A stretch of 64,000 nt of DNA from Streptomyces niphimycinicus (GTDB lineage: Bacteria; Actinomycetota; Actinomycetes; Streptomycetales; Streptomycetaceae). Positions within the stretch are counted from its first letter, which is position 1, and each line of letters starts with the position of its first letter. The translations under genes and the position numbers were made by a program. The notes beneath the pieces were generated by a model, which saw only the letters and a list, made by a program, of their open reading frames with translations, did no database searches and was not told where the DNA came from. Location: positions 51,078-115,077 of the forward strand of contig NZ_JAHLEM010000012.1 in assembly GCF_018883605.1 (NCBI RefSeq), read 5' to 3'. Positions 37,497 to 45,730 of this stretch are shown here, piece after piece.

Positions 37497-39473
37497 ATGG
37501 GAGCGCCCCGGGACACCGAGCGAGCGGCACCACGGGCCGACATCCCGGTGACCGCTGTCCTGACCCTGCTCGACCTCGCCGCGAAAGGACCCCCGGACGA
37601 ACCCGACGCCGTGACCGACCTGCTGCTCACCGAGCATCTCGACACCGCCACGGCCACCCAGGTGGGCCGCCGGGTTCGCGAGCTCCAGGGCGCGATGGCC
37701 CGGTCGCACCGGCGCGGACAGGAACTGGCCGCTCTGTTCTCCAGCGCACGGGAACTCGCCGAACTGCACGATGTGGATCTGCTGATCACCCGGCTGGTAC
37801 GGCGCGCCCATGACCTGGCCGGGACCGATGTCACCTATCTGTCCGAGTTCGACGAGACCACCCATGAGCTGAGGGTCCGCTCCACCGCGGGAGCGGTCGC
37901 CCCGTCCTTCCAGAAGCTGAGGGTGCCGCCCCATATCGGTCTGGCCAGCAAGATCGTCGAGTCCCGCGCCCCGCAGTGGACCTCACGCTACGAACATCTG
38001 CGCGACGTGCCACATGACGACAGCATCGACAACGCCGTCCGCGCCGAGGGCCTCGTCTCCATCGCCGGCGTCCCGCTGATCGCCGGGGGCAGGGTCCTGG
38101 GAGTGCTGTTCGCCGCCAATCGCACCGAGCACACCTTCTCCCCCGAAGAGGTCTCACTGCTGTCGGCCTTCGCCGACAACGTCGCCGTCGTACTGCAATC
38201 GGCCCGTCTGCTCACCCAGGCCCGGGACGCGGCCGCCGAGACGCAGCGCGCCTATGACGCGCTGGCCGACCACGTCGAGGCGATGGAACGCGCCAGCCGG
38301 GTGCACGAGGAGCTGACCGCCGCGGTTCTGCGCGGAGGCGGTGCCGCGGACGTCGCGCGGACTCTGGAAGCGGCACTGGAGCGGCCCGTGGTCATCCTCG
38401 ACGAGACCTACGCCGTGCTCGCCGCATCGGACGACCGGAGCACCGCCTCGGTGATCGACCCGCCCGCCGTCCGGGCGGCCATCACCGGCAGCCTGCGCTC
38501 CGGGCGCTGCACTCCGCTGGACCCGCCGACCGGCGAGTTTCACACCGCGGTCGCCGTGCTCGCCGGAGAGATGATGCTCGGCGGCCTGCTCATCGGCGAC
38601 GGCACGGTCGAACTCGGCGCGGTGGAGCAGCGGACCATCGAGCGCGCCGCACAGATCACCGCGCTCCTCACTCTGAAACAGGACGCGGTCCTCCACGCCG
38701 AGGACCATGTGCGCGGTGAGCTTCTCGGTGACCTCGTCAGTCCCGACGCCCGGCGGCGCGCGAGCCTGCCCGCCCGGCTGCGCGCCCGCAGACTGCGCCC
38801 GGAGGACCTGCGGACCGTCGTCATCACCGTGGTGGCACCCGAACAGCGCCGCGCCGCGCTGCGGGCCACTCAGACCGTGGCCGCGCCGTCCGGCCTGGCG
38901 GGCGAAGTGGACGGCGTCGTCACACTCGTCGTGCCGGAGAGCGATCCGCAGCGCGCGGCGACCGCCGTCCGTGACCGCCTGTGTGCCGCGACGGGGGCCG
39001 GCGCGGTGCTGACCGTGGCCGCGCCCCCTGCGGAGAGCCTCGACGAACTGAGCGCGCGTTTCACGACGGCCCGGGATTGCGGCCGGGTTTTGACCGCCCT
39101 CGGCATCGAGGCGGCCGCGGTCGCGGCCGACGCCTACCTGCCGTACACGACGCTGTTCGCGCACGACCCCACCAGCGTGCGGCAGTTCATCGATCGCACC
39201 ATCGGCCCCGTCCGGCGCTGGGACGCCGAACGGGGGACCGATCTGCTCGCCACCCTCCACCGCTTCGTGGACTGCAACGCCAGCCCCGCCCGCGCCGCGC
39301 GGCTGATGGGCGTGCACAGCAACACCGTGCTCCAGCGGCTCGACAGGATCACCCAACTGCTCGGCGACACATGGCGGGACCCGGAGTCGTTCTTCCGCGT
39401 CTCGGTGGCGGTCCGCCTGCACACTCTTTCGGAAGCCCTTCGGAGCTCCGCACACCCACTCCGGCGTCCCTGA
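37497..39473 (+). CDS. GAF-domain PucR/CdaR family transcriptional regulator
   Basis: About 658 aa. The N-terminal third contains a GAF domain (LITRLVRRAHDLAGTDVTYL to FADNVAVVLQSARL); a coiled stretch and a second sensor region follow, and the C-terminus carries the PucR helix-turn-helix (ARLMGVHSNTVLQRLDRITQ). It diverges from the HMG-CoA reductase operon with the ATPase gene in between, and is the best candidate for substrate-dependent control of it. ATG at 37497 has AGGGTGG upstream; ATG at 37461 is possible but has no ribosome-binding site. Confidence 0.85.
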   Translation: MGAPRDTERAAPRADIPVTAVLTLLDLAAKGPPDEPDAVTDLLLTEHLDTATATQVGRRVRELQGAMARSHRRGQELAALFSSARELAELHDVDLLITRLVRRAHDLAGTDVTYLSEFDETTHELRVRSTAGAVAPSFQKLRVPPHIGLASKIVESRAPQWTSRYEHLRDVPHDDSIDNAVRAEGLVSIAGVPLIAGGRVLGVLFAANRTEHTFSPEEVSLLSAFADNVAVVLQSARLLTQARDAAAETQRAYDALADHVEAMERASRVHEELTAAVLRGGGAADVARTLEAALERPVVILDETYAVLAASDDRSTASVIDPPAVRAAITGSLRSGRCTPLDPPTGEFHTAVAVLAGEMMLGGLLIGDGTVELGAVEQRTIERAAQITALLTLKQDAVLHAEDHVRGELLGDLVSPDARRRASLPARLRARRLRPEDLRTVVITVVAPEQRRAALRATQTVAAPSGLAGEVDGVVTLVVPESDPQRAATAVRDRLCAATGAGAVLTVAAPPAESLDELSARFTTARDCGRVLTALGIEAAAVAADAYLPYTTLFAHDPTSVRQFIDRTIGPVRRWDAERGTDLLATLHRFVDCNASPARAARLMGVHSNTVLQRLDRITQLLGDTWRDPESFFRVSVAVRLHTLSEALRSSAHPLRRP

Positions 39474-39527
39474 CAAAGCGGCTCGATCTCCCGCCCGTCC
39501 CTGTACCCGGCCCTCGTCGAGCAGTGC

Positions 39528-40082
39528 TCAGCGCGTCGGACGGTAGGTCGCGATGATCACTCCGCTGCTGGTCGGCTGAGCGCTGACCAGCTCCAGCTTC
39601 TTCAGGGGGGCGTCGTCGGCGAACAGCTTCTTGCGGCCCTCGCCGGCCACCACCGGGTGGATCAGCAGTACCAGTTCGTCCAACAGGTCCTGCTCCAGAA
39701 GCGAACGCACCAGCGTGGGGCTGCCCGCGACGGTGATGTCCTTCCCCTCGCGCGACTTGAGCTCCTCGATCGCGGCCGGCAGATCGCCGTTGACAAGCGT
39801 GCTGTTCGCCCAGTCCTCCACGCTGTCCAGCGTGGAGGAGACGACGTACTTGGGCGAATCATTGATCCACTTGGCGAAGCCGGCGTCCTCGCCGTCGGTC
39901 ACCGTCGGCCAGTACCCGGCCCACTCGGTGAAGGTCGCCCGGCCCAGCAGAATCGTGTCGGCCGTCTCCAGCGTCTTTCCCAGCGCCGCGCCCATCTCCT
40001 CGTCGAAATCGAACTGCCACTCGTTCGGCGACTGGGCGACACCATCGAGCGAGACGAACAGACCCGAAACAACCTTGCGCAT
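39528..40082 (-). CDS. Dihydrofolate reductase family protein (RibD C-terminal-like)
   Basis: 184-aa protein of the DHFR/RibD_C superfamily, widespread in actinomycetes: starts RKVVSGLFVSLDGVAQSP, with LLGRATFTEW, then ITVAGSPTLVRSLLEQDLLD and LIHPVVAGEG. It should bind NADPH; the physiological substrate is unknown and true folate reduction is unlikely. It is convergent with the GAF-PucR gene and in the same direction as the AraC gene upstream. Confidence 0.87.
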   Translation of the reverse strand: MRKVVSGLFVSLDGVAQSPNEWQFDFDEEMGAALGKTLETADTILLGRATFTEWAGYWPTVTDGEDAGFAKWINDSPKYVVSSTLDSVEDWANSTLVNGDLPAAIEELKSREGKDITVAGSPTLVRSLLEQDLLDELVLLIHPVVAGEGRKKLFADDAPLKKLELVSAQPTSSGVIIATYRPTR

Positions 40083-40177
40083 GATTCCTCCGTGATGAGT
40101 TCGGGGTCGTCTGCCCGGTCCCGGCCGAATAGCGCTCCGGCCGGGGCGGGCCGACCCCGTCGGCTACGTCGGGAAGG

Positions 40178-40897
40178 CTATGCGGGCACCGGGGAGGAGG
40201 GCTTGTACAGAAGCGACAGCGGCTCCGCCCGGCCCGGAGCACTCAGCCGAGTGGCGGTCCGGCCGATGAACCGGGTCAGGGACCGCGCCAGGTGCGGCTG
40301 GTCGAAATAGCCCAGATGGTGCACGACGTCCTGCGCCGGCACCCCCTCCTGGATCAGAACCGCCGCCTCGCGGGCACGGTGGATCTGCCGGATGGCACCC
40401 CGGGTGAGGCCCGTCGCCGCCACGAAACGCCGCTGGAGGGTCCGCTCGGAGACATCGGGGGCCGCGCCGCCGAGCACCGCGGGCACGATCGGGTCGCACT
40501 CCACGATGCCCTCACGCACCATGCGCCGCACGAACGCCTCCGCATTGTCGTAATCGGGCACGTGCCAGGCGGAACCCTTCAGCCACACGGAGCGCCGCGT
40601 CACGTCGGGGATCTCCGCGCTGCCACCCACAAGCCGGCTGATCGGCACGTGAGGCATCGAGGTGCCGAGAGCGAAGCTGATACCGAAGAACGTGGCGTCC
40701 TTGGGAACGGGAGCCAGACAGGCCCTGGGCTCCGGGCCCAGCACGGCCGCCTGCACCTGGCCGTCGTGCTCCCAGAAGACAAGCTCCCAATGCGACGCCG
40801 CGATCGACGTCATCCGGCCAACCGCGATGCTGCGGCTGCGCCATACCCTCTCGATGGACGGCAACTCCGACGGCCGACTCTCGATCTCCAGACCCAA
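40178..40897 (-). CDS. AraC family transcriptional regulator
   Basis: 239-aa regulator with a C-terminal AraC domain: SERTLQRRFVAATGLTRGAI, then DVVHHLGYFDQPHLARSLTR. The N-terminal half (RSRSIAVGRMTSIAASHWEL) is the DUF6597-like sensing region seen with this subfamily. The only plausible start is TTG at 40897, with GGGGG seven bases upstream; an in-frame stop lies about 18 bases before it. It may regulate the DHFR-like gene 95 bases downstream. Confidence 0.83.
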   Translation of the reverse strand: MGLEIESRPSELPSIERVWRSRSIAVGRMTSIAASHWELVFWEHDGQVQAAVLGPEPRACLAPVPKDATFFGISFALGTSMPHVPISRLVGGSAEIPDVTRRSVWLKGSAWHVPDYDNAEAFVRRMVREGIVECDPIVPAVLGGAAPDVSERTLQRRFVAATGLTRGAIRQIHRAREAAVLIQEGVPAQDVVHHLGYFDQPHLARSLTRFIGRTATRLSAPGRAEPLSLLYKPSSPVPA

Positions 40898-41208
40898 CCG
40901 GATCGCCCCCGTTCACCGCCGCCTGCGCCGCCAGTGTGCCACGTCGCACGGACGGCCAAAGCTCGTGCGAGATGCGCGGGAGGACCCGCGCGACTCGGCC
41001 CGAACGCGGCCAGCGGCCCGATGCCCCAGGGTTCATGATGATCGACCCCATCGCGCCGGCGCTTCACACAGGCGTTCATCTGGACGGATCTGCCACCGCG
41101 CGCTCCGCTCCCGGCCGTGGTTTCGTTCCTTGCGGAACCCCTTGCCCGTCCGAGCGCGCGATACGCAGAGACGAAAGTACGCAATGCGCGCGTTGAATCG
41201 AGGAATCA
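40898..41208. other. Intergenic region, divergent AraC / FMN reductase
   Basis: No gene supported. It must hold both promoters. The part next to the FMN reductase is less GC-rich than the surroundings. No repeat or operator was convincing. Confidence 0.5.
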
Positions 41209-41781
41209 ATGACGACGTACAGGGTCGGCTACTTCGTGGGAAGCCTGGCGACTCACTCCATCAACCGGACGCTCTCGAAAGCTCTGATCCGGTTGGCTCC
41301 ATCCGATCTGGAATTCTTTGAGATCCCGATCAAGGATCTGCCCCTCTACAGTTATGACTACGACAGCGACTACCCTGCCGCGGGCAAGGAGCTCAAGGGT
41401 GCCATCGCTTCCGCCGACGCCGTCATCTTCGTGACACCAGAGTACAACCGATCCATTCCGGGCGCCCTCAAAAACGCCATCGACTGGGCCAGTCGCCCAT
41501 GGGGCAGCAACTCGTTCGCAGACAAACCCTCGGCCGTGATCGGAGCATCCCCCGGCACCCTCGGCACCGCCCTCGCCCAGCAGAGCCTGCGCGCTGTCCT
41601 GAGCTTCTGCAACTCGCCGCAAATGAACGCACCAGAAGCATATGTCAGATTCAATCCCGATGTTTTCACCAGTGACGGTGAAGTCACCGAAGAGAAGACA
41701 GAAAATTTCCTACGGAACTTCATGAAGGAATTCCGCGATCACGTGGTCCGGGTTCTCACTGTGCTACCGCGAAAACCCTGA
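41209..41781 (+). CDS. NADPH-dependent FMN reductase
   Basis: 190-aa flavodoxin-like reductase. The FMN phosphate loop region is GSLATHSINRTLSKAL near residue 11 and the family signature is VTPEYNRSIPGALKNAIDW. It probably reduces quinones, azo compounds or chromate with NADPH. ATG follows GAGGAATCA. Base composition is clearly lower in GC than neighbouring genes, which may mean recent acquisition. Downstream lies a decayed HxlR/transposase stretch, so a former regulator may have been lost. Confidence 0.88.
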   Translation: MTTYRVGYFVGSLATHSINRTLSKALIRLAPSDLEFFEIPIKDLPLYSYDYDSDYPAAGKELKGAIASADAVIFVTPEYNRSIPGALKNAIDWASRPWGSNSFADKPSAVIGASPGTLGTALAQQSLRAVLSFCNSPQMNAPEAYVRFNPDVFTSDGEVTEEKTENFLRNFMKEFRDHVVRVLTVLPRKP

Positions 41782-41922
41782 AGCGCGCGGGTTGGAGTGC
41801 GCCACCCTCAGAGAGAAGCACATGAGGAACCTCCCATGGGCTTCTCGGCCATTTCATGTGTGGGCTGGAGGGAATGCCGAAGCAGTTCGACCTCGTGCTC
41901 GGTCAGGAGCTCGGTCGCCCGC

Positions 41923-42331
41923 ACCCTTGTCGCCCAGAAGAGCATCGGGGCGCCGGCGTGGACGGCCTGGCTTGCCGGCCACGGGCGGGATGCCGTCGAC
42001 CAGAGCCGGAGTCTGGGTCACGTCGTTGACGTTGGCCGCGATGGTGATGACCTTGAACGGGGTGCCGTTACCGTCGCAGATCAGGTGGTGTTTGCTGCCC
42101 GCCTTCCCGCGGTCGACCGGTGACGGGCCGATGGCCTCGCCCCCTTTCTTCGCGCGGATGTGGGAGGCATCCACGCAGGCCCGAGTCCAGTCCAGGGCGT
42201 CGGCCGCGTGCAGTTCGCCGAGCAGGAGACGGTGCAGTTTCTCGAAGACGCCGGCCTCATGCCACCGGCCCAGCCGGCGCCAGCGAGTCTGTCCGGGCCC
42301 GAACCCGAGTTCCAGCGGGAGCAGTTGCCCT
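41923..42331 (-). pseudogene. IS5-family transposase fragment
   Basis: In one frame: PLELGFGPGQTRWRRLGRWH, then FEKLHRLLLGELHAADALDW, then ACVDASHIRAKKGGEAIGPS, then DRGKAGSKHHLICDGNGTPF, then a stretch ending LLGDKG. This is the central DDE region of IS5-type transposases. The N-terminal DNA-binding part and everything after LLGDKG (where GYDS should follow) are missing. Its 5' junction falls inside an HxlR gene fragment. No inverted repeats were identified. Confidence 0.75.
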
Positions 42332-42388
42332 GCCCCCGACGACGGACAGTGCGGCGTCCAACCCGCAGTAGAACCCACGCTCAGTCAT
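42332..42388 (-). pseudogene. 5' fragment of an HxlR-family regulator gene
   Basis: Nineteen codons, MTERGFYCGLDAALSVVGG, match the start of HxlR-type winged-helix regulators (normally followed by KWxxLIL). The frame then runs straight into transposase sequence, so the gene was interrupted and the rest lost. Confidence 0.6.
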
Positions 42389-42423
42389 CTGGACATACCC
42401 TTCCGTCCGCCACCACCTGGAGG

Positions 42424-42449
42424 CACTTACCCCAAAGTAGGTACTTGCC
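42424..42449. repeat. Imperfect direct repeat upstream of the HxlR fragment
   Basis: CACTTACC and TACTTGCC are repeated with about 18-base periodicity around an AT-rich centre, the type of tandem site bound by HxlR regulators near their own promoter. Probably a relic, as the regulator is destroyed. Confidence 0.35.
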
Positions 42450-42589
42450 GGCGGAGAGGACTTGTTGTTGGCCGATCATCGGAGTGAGCCACCGGACCGC
42501 GGTCGAGGACTCAACCGTACGCACGCTCGTGCGGCCGCCGCCGTACCGCTCGTTCACCGCCCGCCGCGCGAAACGGCCCGTGCCTCGGC

Positions 42590-42710
42590 GACGGTGACGG
42601 ACAAGGAACCGGGGTTCCAGAACGGGAGCCGGACCGGGGTGGCGGGCATCGAGAAGCTGCTGGACCGGCTGGAGCGGGACGAGTTCGACCGGATCGCGAT
42701 CGGCCGGGCA
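42590..42710 (+). pseudogene. Old yellow enzyme C-terminal fragment, inverted
   Basis: Plus-strand codons read VAGIEKLLDRLERDEFDRIA then IGRA, which matches the late part of NADH:flavin oxidoreductases (…LxxRLxxGEFDLVAVGRALL). The preceding domain of the same kind of enzyme is on the minus strand, ending at the same point (about 42709), so this piece appears inverted relative to it. Confidence 0.55.
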
Positions 42711-43162
42711 GGCCGACGGAGCCGACGCTGATGGTGGCCTTGCCGGTGAGCTTCTTGGTCCAGCCCGCGAGATTCAGGTCCGAGACCTCGAATTCCGGCA
42801 CCCAGTACCGGCGGGTGGAGGAGTGGAAGGCGTCCACCCCGGCCTCCGCGAGCGGGGTGAGGACCGCCTCCGGCTCCTGCGGGGTGGTGGCCAGCCGCGC
42901 GTCGTAGTTGTTCACCTTCCACTGCGAGGTGCGGAAGACGATCGGGAAGTCGGCGGAGACGGCGTTCCGGCAGGCGGCCACGATCTCGGCGGCGAACCGG
43001 GTACGGGCGACCGGGTCACCGCCGTAGCCGTCGGTGCGGCGGTTGGTGCGCTCCCACAGGAACTGGTCGATCAGAAGGCCATGGGCGCCGTGCAGTTCGA
43101 CGCCGTCGAAGCCGGTGCGCTCGGCCGCGGCGGCGGCCTCGGCGAAGGCGGCGATCACCGCG
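42709..43162 (-). pseudogene. NADH:flavin oxidoreductase (old yellow enzyme) central fragment
   Basis: Minus strand reads FAEAAAAAERTGFDGVELHG, then HGLLIDQFLWERTNRRTDGY, GGDPVARTRFAAEIV and TGKATISVGSVGL, a clear central OYE segment including the HGAHGxLxxQF motif. The N-terminal third is missing and the C-terminal part lies inverted next to it. It is joined at its upstream side to an aldo/keto reductase fragment. Confidence 0.75.
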
Positions 43163-43362
43163 TAATGTCGGCACCGAACTTGGTGGCCAGGACCACGTCG
43201 TCGCGGAAGTCCCTGACCGCCTTGCCGACCAGGATCTCGTTGGATCCGCTGCCCCAGCCAGGCCCCCTCGTCGGTGGGTCCGTAGGCCATCGTCAGGCCC
43301 ATCGCGCCGTAGCCGAGCGCCGAGACCTCAAGGCCCTGGCTTCCCAGTGTCCGGTGCTGCAT
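43163..43362 (-). pseudogene. Aldo/keto reductase N-terminal fragment
   Basis: Starts MQHRTLGSQGLEVSALGYGA, then MGLTMAYGPTDE, the usual aldo/keto reductase start. After a frame change and a loss of about 20 codons it continues SNEILVGKAVRDFRDDVVLA then TKFGADI, and runs into OYE sequence. The catalytic Tyr region (DTADMYG) falls in the deletion, so no activity is possible. Confidence 0.7.
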
Positions 43363-43413
43363 GGCTCACTCCTCTGAAAGGAACCAGAAGGTAATTTTTG
43401 GCGGACCGTTGTG

Positions 43414-44001
43414 TCAGTGCGCTGCGGCGGTCAGCCCGGCGCGGTGGATGCGGGTGTGCTCGGCGACGCGTCGGCCGAGGTGGCGAGCGGTGTTCAGGTC
43501 TGCGTCGTGGACCGCGGGGGTGTCGTTGAAGCTTTGTGCGCCGGCGCCGAGGTAGAAGCCGAGGCGGTTGTCGTCCTGGGGGCTGGCTGTGGTGGTGTTC
43601 CAGCCCGGCAGAAGGTTCAGGCTCACCCAGAGCATTCCGTGCTGGGCCGCCAGGAGCGCCAGGTACTGCAGGGTGTGCAGCTTGTCGCCGCTCATGGAGC
43701 CGGAGTTGGTGAATCCCGCCGCGAGCTTGTCGCTCCAGGCGCGGGTCATCCACCGCTTGCTGCTGGCCTCGGCAAAGGCGTGGAACGCCCCCGACGCGGT
43801 GCCCATGTAGGTGGGGGTGCCGAAGATGATGGCGTCCGCGGCGTCCATCAGTTCCCAGTCGGTGTCGCTGAGGGAGGCGACGTCCACGCGATGGACGTGC
43901 GTCCCGGCGATGGAGCGCGCGCCGTCGGCCACGGCCGTGGCGATCTGTGCGGTGTGGCCGTAGCCGGAATGCGACGCGATGACGATCGAGGTATCGGACA
44001 T
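43414..44001 (-). CDS. Flavodoxin-family NAD(P)H:quinone oxidoreductase (WrbA-like)
   Basis: 195-aa protein. The FMN phosphate loop is SHSGYGHTAQIA (residues 10-21) and the family motif FGTPTYMGTASGAFHAF follows near residue 60; GWNTTTASPQDDNRLGFYLG fits WrbA-like enzymes. It probably reduces quinones by two electrons. ATG at 44001 is 242 bases from a divergent TetR gene that has an inverted-repeat operator, so TetR control is likely. Confidence 0.88.
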   Translation of the reverse strand: MSDTSIVIASHSGYGHTAQIATAVADGARSIAGTHVHRVDVASLSDTDWELMDAADAIIFGTPTYMGTASGAFHAFAEASSKRWMTRAWSDKLAAGFTNSGSMSGDKLHTLQYLALLAAQHGMLWVSLNLLPGWNTTTASPQDDNRLGFYLGAGAQSFNDTPAVHDADLNTARHLGRRVAEHTRIHRAGLTAAAH

Positions 44002-44194
44002 GGGTGTTCCTCTTCTGCCGCGATGGCGGCGTGTTCGGTGGTGGTGCCGGCGGACGATGAGCTGCCCGCTGCGGCGGTCGGCGGCACTGCTCCACGGGTA
44101 GGGGGCCGGCGGCTCGGGCCAGGGTGTGGCGCATGCCCGGGTGTCGCGGGCATGCGTCGGCCACCAGCGGCGTGGATCGACGTTCCGCTTTTGA

Positions 44195-44222
44195 GCGTAG
44201 CACTGATAGAGCGGTGCTATGC
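44195..44222. promoter_or_regulatory. Inverted-repeat operator, probably for the TetR at 44244
   Basis: GCGTAGCAC and GTGCTATGC form nearly perfect inverted arms (one mismatch of nine) separated by ten bases, 21 bases before the TetR start and in the divergent promoter of the flavodoxin gene. Confidence 0.65.
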
Positions 44223-44243
44223 GAAATGGGATATCGTTGTTCC

Positions 44244-44978
44244 ATGAACGAGGGACGACGCGCCGCGCGGCGCCAGGTGCTGCGGGTTGCCGCCAAGCTT
44301 TTGGAGGAGGGCGGCAGCGAAGCGGTCTCCACGCGCGCTGTCGCCGCAGCCGCGGGCATCACGGCCCCCGCGCTCTACCGGATGTTCGACGACAAGGACG
44401 GACTCCTGGCCGAGCTGGCCGCCTACGGGTTCGAGATGTACCTGGCCGAGAAACGGGAGGCGCTGGCGCTGACCCCCGACGACCCGGTGGCAGACCTCTA
44501 CCGCGGCTGGGACCTGCACGTCGACTTCGGAGTGCGGCACCCCGCGTTCTACATGCTCATGTACGGCACTGCGCGGCCCGGGCGGCGGCCCCCGGCCGCG
44601 GACGAGGCGCACGCCCTGCTGGTGAGACTGCTGGGCCGGGCGGCCGACGCCGGGCGCCTTCGGGTTCCGGTGGAGCAGGCGACCCGCGTCATCCACGCGG
44701 CGACAACGGGTGCCACACTGGCGCTGATCGGCGAAGAGCCCTCGGAGCGGGACCTGACCACGTCGGCACGGCTGCGGGACACCGTCATCGCCTCGGTCAT
44801 CACGGACTCGCCCGCCTCATCCGGGTCGGACCTGGCCTCGCGCGCACTCGCCCTCGATGCCGCACTTCACACCGCGCTCACCACCGGGCCCCCGGCCGCG
44901 GGCGCGGGCGCCGGGGTGCCTCTGCGAGACACGGAGACGGCTCTGCTGCGCGAATGGCTGCGGCAGTTGGCAGGCTGA
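44244..44978 (+). CDS. TetR/AcrR family transcriptional regulator
   Basis: 244-aa regulator with an N-terminal helix-turn-helix (RVAAKLLEEGGSEAVSTRAV, then AAGITAPALYRMFDDKDGLL) and a helical ligand domain with PAFYMLMYG. ATG at 44244 directly follows the inverted-repeat operator, which suggests autoregulation and control of the divergent WrbA-like gene. The C-terminal 60 residues are longer than usual and Ala/Gly-rich. Confidence 0.88.
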   Translation: MNEGRRAARRQVLRVAAKLLEEGGSEAVSTRAVAAAAGITAPALYRMFDDKDGLLAELAAYGFEMYLAEKREALALTPDDPVADLYRGWDLHVDFGVRHPAFYMLMYGTARPGRRPPAADEAHALLVRLLGRAADAGRLRVPVEQATRVIHAATTGATLALIGEEPSERDLTTSARLRDTVIASVITDSPASSGSDLASRALALDAALHTALTTGPPAAGAGAGVPLRDTETALLREWLRQLAG

Positions 44979-44984
44979 ACCCAC

Positions 44985-45001
44985 CGCCTGCTCCGCAGGC
45001 G
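44985..45001. terminator. Hairpin between convergent genes
   Basis: CGCCTGC-TCC-GCAGGCG, a 7-bp perfect stem with a 3-base loop, lies six bases after the TetR stop and before the end of the convergent TetR gene; it can act in both directions. No T-run. Confidence 0.55.
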
Positions 45002-45080
45002 TTACGATCCTCCGTCTTGCGATCGCAGGCACCGGGCGCCGCCCAGCGTGGCCGGACGGCAGCACCTTGTCGAAAACGCT

Positions 45081-45671
45081 CTAGTGGCGGGGCGATGTGC
45101 CGGCTTGCACCAGGGCTCGTGCCAGGTCGGTGCTCTCCGGAAGGCTGTCGAGCGGGAGGGGTTGCGTGGCGACAGCACCCTCGTGCAGCACGAGGAGTTG
45201 GGTGGCGAGGGTGGCCGGGTGTGGACAGCCCGCTGTGGTGGCGAGTTCCTTGAACAGGTTCAGCAGCCAGAGCTTCTGGTTCGCGGCGATGCGGTGTGCG
45301 GGATGCGAGGGGTCCGGGAGTTCGGCGAGTGCGTTGATGAAGGCGCACCCGCGGGTGTTGGTTTCGCTCCAGGTCCGCAGTGCCTCGAAGGGTGCGGTGA
45401 CGGCCTCGGCGGGAGTGTCGCCGGCGTCGACGGCGGCACGGACGAGTGACCGCCAGCGCTGGTCGCGGCCCGTGAGATAAGTCGCCACGAGGTGGTCTTT
45501 CGAGCCGAACTGGTTGTACAGGGTCCGCTTGGTCACCCCTGAGTGCTCGGCAATCAGATCCACGCCGACCGCTGTGATTCCGCGGTTGTAGAACAACTCC
45601 TCTGCGGCCGCCACGATGCGGCGGCCGGCCGGCGTCATAGGCCGCGCTTCCTGCACTGCGGACCCCTTCAC
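45081..45671 (-). CDS. TetR/AcrR family transcriptional regulator
   Basis: 196-aa regulator: RIVAAAEELFYNRGITAVGV, then SGVTKRTLYNQFGSKDHLVA (helix-turn-helix), then a ligand domain with TRGCAFINALAELPDP, typical of the YcdC/TetR_C_33-like group. GTG at 45671 is used; ATG at 45638 is an alternative that keeps the DNA-binding domain. It diverges from a quinone reductase gene with an inverted repeat in between. Confidence 0.87.
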   Translation of the reverse strand: MKGSAVQEARPMTPAGRRIVAAAEELFYNRGITAVGVDLIAEHSGVTKRTLYNQFGSKDHLVATYLTGRDQRWRSLVRAAVDAGDTPAEAVTAPFEALRTWSETNTRGCAFINALAELPDPSHPAHRIAANQKLWLLNLFKELATTAGCPHPATLATQLLVLHEGAVATQPLPLDSLPESTDLARALVQAGTSPRH

Positions 45672-45707
45672 TGATCGGTGTACGGTGGGGGATGTTTACA
45701 GATCAGT
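45670..45707. promoter_or_regulatory. Inverted-repeat operator between TetR and quinone reductase genes
   Basis: ACTGATCGGTGTAC and GTTTACAGATCAGT are inverted arms matching at 11 of 14 positions with ten bases between. The site overlaps the TetR start and the probable promoter of the divergent gene. Confidence 0.6.
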
Positions 45708-45730
45708 ATACCTGCGAGGAGGTTCAAGCG

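Noticed and set aside
44002..44194. Small open frames in the divergent flavodoxin/TetR interval
   Set aside because: They overlap the flavodoxin gene or its promoter and have no family similarity or ribosome-binding site.
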